Origin: Tetmemena sp. SeJ-2015 | Taxonomy: Eukaryota; Ciliophora; Spirotrichea; Sporadotrichida; Oxytrichidae | DNA length: 64,000 nt | Direction: 5' to 3' | NCBI GenBank assembly: GCA_027382625.1 | Contig: JAJKFJ010021309.1 | Span: forward strand, 1-64,000 | Shown here: piece after piece, positions 12,501 through 22,399 of the stretch | How positions within the stretch are numbered: position 1 is the first letter of the stretch | Layout of the letters: each line of letters opens with the position of its first letter | The notes under the pieces: model-generated | The model's database searches: none | What the model was told of the DNA's origin: nothing | Seen by the model: only the letters and a program-made list of their open reading frames with translations | Program-made: the position numbers and the translations under genes

Positions 12501-15500
12501 AAAGAAGTACTCAAAGGGAGGAGACGATTTTCAAGGCAAGATGCTCTTCTCTAAGGTATAAGAGGCTCTTAAAGACTATCTAAATTCCATGCTGTTCATA
12601 GACTACCTAAAAGTTATAGCTTCAGGAATTAAGGAAATGATATACGATGAGCAGTATCAGTACGAGGCGCTCTAAAGATCCTTGGATTTTGTTCCTATTA
12701 TTCTTACTTTCACTCATAGTTATTTAAGTAGATTTAATTTCGTTTTTATGCAATACCTAGAATCTAGACTTCAACAATAGAGGCTTAAAGCCCAAGTAAT
12801 TTAACACTGAATACCAGAGATGCCAAAAAATATTTGCCATTAAGCCCAGAAATCCAGTGGTTAAAGAGTTTCTAAGTGTTTTATAATATCTTTGCTAATA
12901 GAGTATCATGATTTGATGCAAGCCAAAGAAGAAAAACCACTATTCCTACTAGAGAGCAGACTCAAGCAAATTATTCTCTCATTTTTATTGATGATTGCAA
13001 AGAGTGATTGAGAAAGATGACTAGGAGTTCGAGTAAGGATTGACATAGAAGCAGTATAGATAAATAAAGGAAGAGAGGATCAAGTTAGTCAAAGATAAAC
13101 AGTTATAGAAAGAAAGAATAGAAGCTGAAAAGAAGAAGCTAGCCATGATTTCCCCTTCTCAGCAAAGACTGCTAAATATGAACTTAAATTACAAGAGTGC
13201 AGATGCACTAAATGGAGGAGAAAATACAGTCAAGAGTTCTAAAAACTCTCCAAAACAGAAAAGAGAGACTTTCAAGGATATTTATCAGATAATGCAGGAC
13301 TTTTAAAAAGGAGAGATGAGGTTTCTAAATAAATTTGTGAAGGAGTGTGACGATGTCTCTCTCAAGATCAATAGATTCACTGCAGCGGTCATGCCACCTT
13401 CAGAGAAAATGCAGCTAAATATTGTAAGGATTCTAATTATGAATAAGTCCTGGATTGATCATTTAAATGTAAGGTCCTATTTGAATCTCCTTTTTTATTT
13501 CTCCAACAATTCCTTTATAGGATATAAGTTGTAAAATTTATCTTAGGCATTGCAATTCTATTTATTTTTTAATGCTTAATACTTAACTTATTTAAATTAT
13601 AAGTGATTCGTCTATAACAAAGATCACGGTAGGAATTCCACTACTGATGGGAGTGATGAAAATGTATCTGCTCAAGTCTCGCAAAGAATCTTATCGAATC
13701 TTGAAAAATTTGGAAGTGGACTGAATTTTACAAAAAAGACAGAGTAAGTGTCCTAAGAGACAGGAGGAGTAAGACTTAATTTCGCACTTCAAGGTCTGAC
13801 TTCTAAAAAGGCACAATCTTCTTTAAGCGCTAGTAGTTCTCTCGATAGTCAAATTGAGGGCGAGATCCTAAGTGAAGGGAGGAGAAATTACTAGACCGTG
13901 CCCAATAAAGATAGACACCTCCTTATTTAAAATCAACAAGAGGGCTCTTCACCCACTTCAAACTTCAGTCCAAAGAATAAGCTCTATTCGAGATAGTCTA
14001 AGGTAATTCAGATTGGAGATCTCAAAGACAACAAAAGCCCAGAAAAGGAACTTAATACAATTGAGAATTTTCATGATCTTAATGAGTCAGATGGGGCATA
14101 TAGCGACAGAAGTGATAAAAGTAGAAGCCTGGGTATTAAAAAAGTGGAAACAGCTAAATAAAGAATAAGCACAGGCAGTTAGCTGCAGCAACTAGAAGAG
14201 GAAATTAAGTTAGCTGAAATGCAATAGCCATCTCACAAAATAAGCACTTTCAAGATGGCTTCTATGGCGCAACAAAGGACTGACAGTAGAGACTATTTCT
14301 CTCAAGCTTAAAGATCAACTGGCACTTTTGACAAGTCTAGCAACTTTAAGGACAAGTAACAATAATCAAATTCCATCGATAAGTTCATTGTTTCAACTGC
14401 TGATGAACAGCATAGATCTCAGTATTGCTTAATCTGAAAAGAATGTTTTAATTCTCAAAACATTTTCTTCTTTGAGTGTTTAATTATAGTTTCACAATAG
14501 AGTAAAGCCTCAATCTTCTAGAAGAACAAAGATAAAAAGTCTATGAGAATACTGTCGCCTCAAATGACTCAAGGTTAAACACTGAAGAAGTCCCAATCCT
14601 TACTAAATATGGGGCCCTCCTCAGGATTAAGACTAAACCCATGGTGGCTTCTTCCAAGCCAGAGTTAATTCCCATTAAAAGAGGATGCAAAGATTTGAGG
14701 AGTTGAAGCAGAATGCAAAGCCAGTGGTGCTTCTCTAAGATATGCTAAAGTAGTAAGCATCTAACCAGAAGATGAGGTCAGAGAGACACCCTGGTGGAGC
14801 TAGCTATATTCAAAACCTCAAATAAAAGTCCAAGGAAAGTTACAAGGAAAGTAGCAAATATCTTGAGAACATGCTTAGCTTTTAGACTACTTACAAAGAT
14901 AATGGCCTCTTCAAAAAGATGAGGATTAACTCTCCTCCTCAATAAAAGAGTTAAATTAAACCTACCAGTAATAGACAAGGAGAGAAGAAAATCTGAATTG
15001 CATTTAAACGACAGATAGTTGAATCTTGTCTCCCAAGAACTTGGGTACTAGTTTTATAATCCTGTTTAGAAGCTATTGAATGAGGAAGATCAGGAACAGG
15101 AAGAAGCTTTCCTTGCCTTATCATCTCCAGAGAGAGGCTACTTGCATTCTCCAGAGATGAAGCTCTCTAATTAGTAGTATGAACGACCTTCTACATCCTT
15201 CTCCAATATTATATACAAATTTCTGACTTAAAAGTTCTAAATTATAGCTTGCATCATAATTTCAATTATCCCTAGTAGCAAAGAGCCTCGACTAGAGATT
15301 CCCTGAGATTTTCTTACAGTTAGTCCCTTTTAAGCTCTTAGAAAATGAGCCCTGACGCTTACTCTGGGTTAAGCCCATAAAATAATATGCACACAGAAGA
15401 GGGAGACTACAACTAGTAGCAGGAAGGAGATACTCAAAACATGATACATACACATAGTAAGAATCAAGAAAACTCCAGATAACTTCCTCTCAAGAAGTAC

Positions 15501-15643
15501 AACTTAAACGCTCGAAAACAATCGAACAAGAACCATTTACAGGATAAGAAGAATAAATTCATGGCTATAGCGTAGCTGCTAATATCAGGATTGATGATTT
15601 GCTATCTGGCAAGCCTTCTTACAAGAATAAACAGATGTTATGA
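9524..15643 (+). CDS. Large coiled-coil, Gln/Ser-rich protein of unknown function
   Basis: ATG 9524 opens a 24-codon exon (MTLAQPKHVEKFVQPHVNLV) ending at a GTAAG donor at 9596. The acceptor at 10285 leads in phase into LTKELDSLKSEYELKLQQLE. Long heptad-like helices follow, then a WPPP-containing linker, a further coiled-coil block, a basic block (KKNGKNKKKKYSKGG), another helix and a Ser/Asn/Gln-rich tail of several hundred residues. It probably ends at TGA 15641-15643 after KPSYKNKQML. Several short introns are likely, for example GT-AG near 11315-11350 and 11390-11440. In-frame TGAs and phase shifts near 10557, 12905 and 12995 mark unresolved IESs. Length is about 1,700-1,900 residues. No family was recognised; a cytoskeletal or basal-body role would be a guess. 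Confidence 0.65.
9596..10285 (+). other. 690-nt intron hosting a palindromic element
   Basis: The donor GTAAG is at 9596 and the acceptor TTTAG ends at 10285; both flanking exons are in phase. Other introns in the window are roughly 30-130 nt. A CGTTT direct repeat (near 9614 and 10279) would leave a 25-nt intron if everything between were eliminated as an IES; that is a hypothesis. Confidence 0.7.
9645..10277. mobile_element. GC-rich fold-back (palindromic) element inside an intron
   Basis: The arms 9645-9917 and 10012-10277 are inverted copies of each other, near-identical at the outer ends (AGTATTATACCTGAGAAT) and more diverged inward, with a loop of about 94 bp. The middle is visibly GC-richer than any gene nearby. 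Each arm carries a start codon pointing inward (ATG 9758 on plus, ATG 10171 on minus) followed by a short reading frame beginning MAAPDVL. The left frame is 70 codons and ends at TGA 9968. A TA dinucleotide flanks both ends but belongs to the palindrome, so no clear target-site duplication is visible. No transposase is encoded. It could be a MITE-like non-autonomous element or a germline-limited inverted duplication of foreign or gene-derived sequence. Confidence 0.7.
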
Positions 15644-15937
15644 ATTTATTTTAAGGTCAGATAGTAGGGTAAAGTTAAGTTGTTTATTCATATTAATTTT
15701 TGATTTAATCATTCCATCCATTAAGTTATAATGACGATACTCATTTTTTAAAATATTTTTCTATCAATAATCAACACGAATGTAAAATTAAAATAGAGTG
15801 AACTAATGAGTATAGAATTTATTAAATTTGAATTAGAAAAATAAATAAAAAGGAGAGATCGTTCATCATCGAATATACAAATCCTAACAATCCTTATACT
15901 CTACATTGTATTTTCCTATCAACTTTGTAAACATAAC
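15644..15937. other. AT-rich intergenic region
   Basis: No coding frame, repeat or RNA was recognised. It separates two plus-strand genes and must contain a macronuclear chromosome end or promoter if the genes are separated during development (inference). Confidence 0.5.
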
Positions 15938-17922
15938 ATGGGCAATACTTGCAACACCTGCAATTGCGATGGCAAGGGCGAAGCAGCGCCTAATGAATTC
16001 AATATCCAAATTTAATTATCTCATTCAAAAAATCATTTAATGATGATATAATTTAATTTAGCTTTTAAAATGATAATTCTTATATTTATTATATCCAAGT
16101 AAGAATACCTCTTCCAAGTTTTGTATTATATATCAATAAATTAAATTTAGAAATTTTACCATAAATTAAATCTCTACTTCAGTAAAATATATTAAAACTC
16201 AAAGAGTAAAGTATCATAAAATAATTTGCATAAAAAATATACTTTTCTGCTCGGACAAATGTTTTAATTTAAAATTTCTTATAGAGTTAACTAAATCAAA
16301 AATGATTTAGAGAGTATCTGAGAATGCCATTTATGAATATTTTAACTGAAATGGATGTTTAGGACTAGGCACAGTATATGAAAAACTATAATAACCAAGT
16401 CAACTCTCTCCCTAATTAGATTCATTATACTATCTTTCTAAACTCAGGAAATGTATAAGAAAGACAACACCGCCAGAGCTACAAAGACATGAGTGCGTAG
16501 AACTAGTACTCCAACTCGGGAAACAATTCCACAACCAATCAGTAGCAAGTCAACAAGAGGGGCACCTACTAAAATTCTGCATTCTCTCAAAACTAGGCCA
16601 CTAACGGCGGAGGTTCCCGAAAGGATTTAACAGACGATTATCTTAAGAAGAATTTACAAAAGATTATTAAGATTCAAGCTCTGTTCAGAGGAATGAGAGC
16701 CAGACGCATCACTAAACTCCTCAGAACTAAGCACATCGGATCTTCCAAGTATTTCACATATGAAGAGTCAAAAGAAACTGTCACTAAGAAAGTTTACAAC
16801 CCTGATTAGCAAAGAGAGAGAAGGCCTCCCTATACTTTCAAGATAATATTTCCTTATTAAAAAATCTTAAATGAAGACAGCAGCTGTGTACACTGGAGAG
16901 TGGAAGGGAGGTTTTAGAGATGGCTAAGGAGAGCAAAGATGGCCTGATGGAGCAGTCTATGTGGGAGAGTGGAGAGAAAACAGGGCTCATGGCAAGGGTA
17001 AGTTCATCCACGTGGATGGCGATATATACGATGGATTTTGGGCTAATGATAAGGCTAACGGCCACGGTGTTTATAAGCACGTGAACGGAGCTTAATACGA
17101 GGGTCAGTGGAAGGATGATCTACAGCATGGTTTCGGAATTGAAACCTGGACTGATGGCTCAAGATACGAAGGCCACTATTCTCAAGGCAGAAAAGACGGT
17201 ATTGGTTCATACCAGTGGAACGATGGGTCTCAATACACAGGCGACTGGGTCGAGAATAAAATCAGTGGCATTGGGATTTACTCTTGGTTGGACGGCAGAT
17301 CCTACGAAGGAGAGTGGAAGAATAATAACATGGAAGGAATGGGAGTGTACATTTGGAACGACGGCAGAAAATATGAAGGGCAATATAAAGATGATAAAAA
17401 GCATGGGTTCGGAGTTTACACCTGGGCTGATGGAAGATCTTACGAGGGCTTCTGGTGGAAGGGCAAACAACACGGTATCGGTACTTACTTTGTTCCCAAG
17501 GACGAGAAGATGAAATTCGGTTTGTGGGAAGATGGGAAACGCATAGAGTGGTTCAACGAGGAAGATGTAAGTAGGATCAATCAACGCTAACTTGACTACA
17601 CTTAGTTCTTCAACTAAGCAGATTCAGCGGAGATGGTAATTCCCAATGCTTCATTCAAAAGACCAGGCGGCTTTGATGACAGACTCAGCGACATTAAGCG
17701 TAAAATTGCTACTCTCAGATCAAGAACACAAAAAAGTGGAATGGGAGGCTCTTCTTCTCAAGGATATGGATATGCAGGTAATATAATTATAAGAAATATT
17801 TAATGCAAATTTCATGCAGATATTTTGTTTTAGAATACAAAAGGAGCAAACTATTGAAAATTTTGTCAATAATCTCTACTAAATCATTCTGGTCCTTAGA
17901 TAGAGTTAAATCTCTCTTCTGA
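15938..17922 (+). CDS. IQ motif and MORN-repeat protein with N-myristoylation-type start
   Basis: ATG 15938 gives MGNTCNTCNCDGKGEAAP, a Gly2/Cys-rich start suited to N-myristoylation and palmitoylation. After a 335-bp IES the frame continues ILTEMDVQDQAQYMKN, then a Gln/Asn/Ser-rich linker, an IQ-like calmodulin-binding motif (KIIKIQALFRGMRARRITK) and RRPPYTFK. A 34-bp IES precedes about eight MORN repeats (units such as YTGEWKGGFRDGQGEQRWPDG), ending GLWEDGKRIEWF. A basic Ser-rich tail follows. A GT-AG intron near 17780-17833 would give a stop at TGA 17920-17922; without it TGA comes at about 17851. The architecture is common in ciliates. MORN proteins bind membranes and organise cortical structures (family knowledge). 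The 3' end converges on CFAP100. Confidence 0.88.
16006..16340 (+). other. IES in MORN gene, pointer AATAT
   Basis: AATAT occurs at 16001-16005 and 16336-16340. Excising 335 bp of AT-rich DNA joins APNEFNI to LTEMDVQDQ in frame. The segment holds several TGA codons and no coding texture. Confidence 0.75.
16843..16876 (+). other. IES in MORN gene, pointer AAG(A)
   Basis: AAG at 16840-16842 and 16874-16876. Removing 34 bp joins RRPPYTFK to TAAVYTGEWKGG, exactly into the first MORN repeat. There is no GT donor, so a spliceosomal intron does not explain the break. Confidence 0.8.
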
Positions 17923-17982
17923 ATAGATCTATTAGACTTAAATAACATTCTTTCTAGTAGCTTAATTTAATTTTGATTAAGT

Positions 17983-17995
17983 GTGCAAGTCAGCA
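17983..17995 (-). other. Scrambling pointer, body copy (TGCTGACTTGCAC on minus strand)
   Basis: The 13-bp sequence ends the minus-strand CFAP100 body. The same 13 bp occurs in opposite orientation at 19773-19785, at the start of the terminal CFAP100 segment. Confidence 0.85.
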
Positions 17996-19689
17996 TGAGG
18001 ATCAATAGTGTTCTTGTACACCTTGTGGATGTCTCTCTTGAGCTCGTTCAGGATTTCCACAATATTCACATCAGCCTCTTCATCTTCTCCCTTTCCTCCT
18101 TTAGCTTTGTCTCTCTCTGCCTGGGAGTTAGAGATGGTATTGACGCTACTTCTCTTCTTTAGCTCGTAGAGGTTCTTCTCACTCTCTGCGATCTGCTCCT
18201 CCAAGTTGCGCTTGTTCTTCTCATGGACGTCCTTCTCTTTCCCTAATTTCTCTTGTAGCATAGCAAACAACTGTTTCTGGTTTTCGAGCGAGTGCTCCAC
18301 TTCCTAACTCATGTGAATCAGGTACAAGTTCTTCTCTTCAAGCTCCGAGAAGATATTGTTCAGCTCATTGGGGTCAGTGAAGAATAGCTCCTCATCAAAG
18401 AAGTCTTCAGATAGCTCAACTAAATCCTCTCTAAAGAGCATCTCGAACTTCTAGTCCCAGTCCTTGTCAGTCATCGTTTCTCTCTTAAGCTAAAAACACA
18501 CTATGATACTAATTGTATAGCTGCTAGATCTGCTGATTCCTTCTTCCAGCAGCTCCTCCTCTATGCATCCCAGCTTGATTATCTGACTTCTAGGTTGTTT
18601 ACATATCTCCAATGTTTGAAGCGCCTCCTCCTTTGGCTTATTCAGTGAATAGCTCATCGTCGTTGTCTCTAAAGATGAGTGCATCGTTTCGCTTGTCCTT
18701 CCTATGGAACTCTATCCACTCTCTCTTTATTCGGTCTCTCTTAGTCCTCTTCATCCTCTCCATCTCAGTTATCCAGTTTGGATGAGAGAGCTCTAGTAAG
18801 AACTCCTTATGTGCTTCTAAGCCTGTCAGCACGTCCTTGTTCTTTTCAATCTCACTCTTCAGATTTGCAATTCTTGTATCTATCTCTTAAATTCATTGTT
18901 CAATTCATTGGAACATATATGTGTCTATCTTCTTGATCTTGGTTTCCTTCTTCTTTCTGACTGCAACCATTCGCTCTGCTTCTTTCTCCTTCTCCTGTGT
19001 GGTTATATTATCCAACTCGATGAAGCGCATCAGCTTAATGTGATCACTCTCAAGTTAGTTGCCAGAGTCCTTGAGTGCTATTGCCTTTCGCTTCGACTTG
19101 TGATCTAGTTCCTCTATTTCCTTTCTAATGGTGGTGTTTGAAAGCTCAACCAGGAACATTTCTTTCTTCTAGTCTATGAATTCATTGATGTTCTGAGGTC
19201 TCTGCTCCCTTGGGAACTACACTCTTGATTTGGCGATGTGCATGGCTGCAGAGATATAACCTCTCTGAGTGGAATTAAAGTTGTAAAGGTTTTCTTCAAT
19301 TTGAGCTGGAGGGATATCCGAGTCCTTCACTTTGCGAAGTGGTACTCTTGAAGTGGCTGTCTTCTTGTCCCAGATTTTCAAATTTTTTGCCTTCTCCTTT
19401 GCTTCTTTACGTTTAACAATTAAAAGCATTGATTTATGAAAAGTAAGTAGGTTTCTGTTTTTCGGTTTCTCTAGTGATGAAGACCTCCTCATCATTTGGA
19501 GGGCGAAATGGCGAATACCCAGGCATCATCTACACACACATTTACAATATTTCTCTTCCAATTTTTCAAACATAGATATAGCAATTTGACATTGTTTAAA
19601 GCTTTTTAATTAAAGTTTATAGTTACCTTTGAACCCTGAGGCATGGTGGCGCCTCCTTGAAGGCTAAGTTACGACTCCATCTCGTCCAT
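17983..19689 (-). CDS. CFAP100: CFAP100 (CCDC37), N-terminal and central part of a scrambled gene
   Basis: ATG 19689 (MDEMESQLSLQGG), GT-AG intron 19530-19626, then GYSPFRPPNDEEVFITRE, the KIWDKK segment, a long DUF4200-type coiled coil (EFIDQKKEMFLVELSNTTIR, then HKEFLLELSHPNWITEMERM) and a second conserved block FTDPNELNNIFSELEEKNLYLI. CFAP100 pairs with CFAP73 in the modifier-of-inner-arms complex that ties inner dynein arms to the axoneme (family knowledge). IESs sit at 19411-19450 and 18880-18923; one more phase change near 18490-18640 is unresolved. The body stops at NTIDPHADLH, inside the 13-bp pointer at 17983-17995. The expected C-terminus is not downstream; it is found inverted at 19773-20182. 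Beyond the pointer the strand is only AT-rich readthrough. Confidence 0.9.
18880..18923 (-). other. IES in CFAP100, pointer TCTATCT (AGATAGA on coding strand)
   Basis: Copies at 18880-18886 and 18924-18930. The 44-bp segment contains two in-frame TGAs. Excision joins KIKKID to TRIANLKSEIEKNKD within the DUF4200 coiled coil. Confidence 0.85.
19411..19450 (-). other. IES in CFAP100, pointer GTTT (AAAC on coding strand)
   Basis: GTTT at 19411-19414 and 19451-19454. Excising 40 bp joins FITRETEKQK to RKEAKEKAKNLKIW, restoring a frame otherwise shifted. No GT donor is present. Confidence 0.8.
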
Positions 19690-19772
19690 TTTATTTCAAT
19701 TTGTTTCTTAATTATCCAAACTCACTTCTAAATCAATGTAAATTATCACTGTGAATCTTATTACCTGTGGTT

Positions 19773-19785
19773 TGCTGACTTGCAC
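19773..19785 (+). other. Scrambling pointer, inverted-segment copy
   Basis: Identical 13 bp to the minus-strand sequence at 17983-17995. Flanking bases differ on both sides, so the repeat length is exactly 13. Confidence 0.85.
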
Positions 19786-20182
19786 GCAAAACAAACTCTA
19801 GATATCCTTACAGTAAGCATTCATCAAAGTAGTATAATTATTATTTTAGGATATTGAAATTACACTAGAGAACTACATGAAGGAGATCAAGCACATCGAA
19901 GATGAGGACGAGAGTGAAGTAACCAAGGAAGAGAAAGCACTCAAGGGTGAATACAAGAGAGCACAGAGGGAGAAGAACCATGTCATCAAGCAGGAACAGA
20001 CCGAGAAGAAGAACGCTGAACTTAGACTTAGAATGGAAAGAGTCTACCAAAAGATGGGAAGACAGGCCATGCCACGCTCTATGAAGAAGAAAGTCAAGAG
20101 AGAGAAAGCAGTCGTTAAGATCGATGAACACACTCTCGACAGACTCAGGTATTTAGGCCAGATCGAGTAGCAAGACCAGTGA
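19773..20182 (+). CDS. CFAP100: CFAP100 terminal segment, inverted relative to the rest of the gene
   Basis: This plus-strand segment begins with the pointer TGCTGACTTGCAC and encodes ADLHAKQTLDILT. A GT-AG intron (19813-19849) is followed by DIEITLENYMKEIKHIED and a Lys/Glu/Arg-rich helix ending MGRQAMPRSMKKKVKREK and GQIEQQDQ, with TGA at 20180-20182. It has no start codon of its own. Read after the minus-strand body it continues DPHADLH into AKQTLDILT without a break, and it resembles the C-terminus of CFAP100 proteins (basic helix with a MPRS-like motif). It lies just beyond the 5' end of the gene, so building the macronuclear gene needs an inversion. An independent small gene is unlikely given the shared pointer and phase. 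Confidence 0.9.
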
Positions 20183-20336
20183 ACGAAATAGCAATACATA
20201 TTATTTAAGATGTTTTCAATTCCTTGCTAAATTGTTGAAATCTAATTATCTAAAGTGGTTTAGCATTTTCAATCTTTTGAAGCAACATTCATAGTAAATA
20301 TTAATTCATTTCTCCTCACATTAACTTATATATTCA

Positions 20337-22305
20337 TCATAAATAGAAATTGGTGCTAAATAAGATAGCTACTTAAATATTTTAAGATTGTTTATGCTTA
20401 AAATAGAATAGATTCAATAGAAAAAATGAAATCGATTATAATCTCTCTCTGATTTAGTAAATTTGGGATACTCCTCTTGATTAGTTTAAAGGTATCTTTA
20501 TGGCTGCTCTTGCTACAATTTGATCGCCTGATTATGGGAGTTGTACTAATTTTGACTAAACTGCTATGAGCCTAATTGATTCGCTTCCACTGCCTAGCTT
20601 AGACTAATTTGCTTAAAAACATGGAATGAACTAGACAGCAAATTATATTAATTAGATAGAGACAAATAAATTATTATCGTTCCTTTGCTTCTTCTTTCCT
20701 GCTGTTTTCAGGCAGGCTGCTGACTAGTGATTAGGAGAGTAGTAAGCATTTATGCTTCCACTTACTCCCAACGATAATTTCTAATGCCCCTTGAATCCGA
20801 ATTCATTAGTAGGCCTGTGCACTCCAAATTCGAACTTGAGAGAGGGTGAATTCCCAAGCTGATTATTTACGCTTGTAGTTTAGTTGTAGACTGATTCCTT
20901 CTCAGTCATGAGATTAGTTTGAGAGCTCCTTAGGTTTTGCATTGCAGATTTAGTTTGCTCAAGTAGAGAATACTGCTCCTTGGCCGATGTCTGAGATCTT
21001 ACTCTCTTAAGTTTGGGATTGAAGACATTGCTCTTACTCTTGCTGTTGACTTGGTTCGTAGATGCGATTATGTTCTGATACGAACTTGTGTTTTTAGCAG
21101 TGCCTGCTTAATTTAAAATCAGCTGCGGTGCTATTCCGATCTGAAAGGCGCTCTAGTCAAAATTCTGAGTGGCTAGCTTCAAATTGGTGTTGGAGTTTTT
21201 CTTGCTAAAAGTTTATCTTGCTTTTATTGAGTTGTGAGGAAGCTGCAATGGCCTGTCCTCATTTTAGCTGCTATTTATATTTTTCAAAGACTTGTTTTAT
21301 CCCAATAACTTTTTTGCTGTCTGATCATTCTTATTACTTAAATGTTATTAAATAAAAAATTATCAGTAGCAAAGGAAATAAACTCTATTGATAAAAAGGC
21401 TTTATATCATGATCTACAAAAGTGTGGAATTTTAAAACTTATATTTAATTCATTGCATTCTATAAAATGATATTATGAGTTAGCTTTTAATTAAATTGTT
21501 TACTCATAATATTATAGCCCTAAGGATTAGTCTATTCTTAGGAAGCTCAATGCATCTCCTTGATTTGAAAGGTCTTAGAGTTAGAGAGTAGCTGATCGAT
21601 TGAATTCAGATTGAAGTCCTTGATGTTAATCTCTGATGTTTCATTCAGATTGTCAATTACAAAATTGGAGCTGTTTAAATTCCTCAGCATATTTCTTCTC
21701 TCTATCTAATTCGGTGAGAACTCATTGTATTGCGCAGGCTCCGCAACAGTTTAGTAATTGAAGATATCACCCAACGCGAATTAGTCCAAACCTATGTAAT
21801 TTGAAGCAGCTGCGGAGATTACCTTCTAACTACTGAGCTCCTGATTTGGTTTCTTTGGGCCGCTCACTAAAACAAAATTTATCAACACAAATATATTCTC
21901 CAAAGTTTTCCAATGATGGTAATTATACAAGACAATTCATCTCTACTTACTCCGACAGATATCTTCCTCGTCCTCGATGTTCTCACTCATATTTCCATGA
22001 GAAGAGTGCTTATTTTCTTAGCTATCCTTTTCCTGAAAATCCTAGCTTAGACAACTAAACTTGAGTTGATTAGAGTCCTGTAAATTTATTTGCAATTTTT
22101 ATTGATAGGTAATTAATTTTTTGTTGCTATTTATCTAGACTTGTTCACTCTTTTTCCGCTTGGAGGATTAAGGACAGTTATTATCTAGCTCATTATTTAC
22201 AGCGCTGTTATAGTTTGAGAAAGTCTTGGTTTGGTGAATTAGCGCCTCGTTTAAGGACTGGAAAGTTCCCTCTAGTTGAGACTTGAGCTCTGCACTCGCC
22301 TTCAT
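20337..22305 (-). CDS. Unrecognised Ser/Asn/Gln-rich protein gene (possibly two segments)
   Basis: ATG 22305 starts MKASAELKSQLEGTFQSLN. A GT-AG intron of about 84 nt (near 21845-21930) leads into MSGPKKPNQELSSQKV, and the frame reaches TGA at 21547 after TFQIKEMH. A second open minus-strand block (about 21330 to 20400) has the same composition: Ser/Asn/Gln/Lys-rich, with the motifs LEQTKSAMQNLRSSQTNL and VHRPTNEFGFKGHQKL. It lacks a clear start, so it is probably the continuation after an AT-rich IES (21330-21545); ATGCA near 21551 and 21460 is a possible pointer pair. No domain recognised. It is divergent from the gene starting near 22400, suggesting a shared upstream region of under 120 bp. 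Confidence 0.5.
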
Positions 22306-22399
22306 ATTATAATTATAATTTTTGCTCTCTGCAGATTCAAATTAATTTTATCAACTTATCAACTGCACAACCATTTAAGATTTACTTGAAGAGAGATAA

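Noticed and set aside
17215..17584. Minus-strand open frame opposite the MORN repeats.
   Set aside because: The repeats themselves keep the antisense strand open; the plus strand carries the conserved protein.
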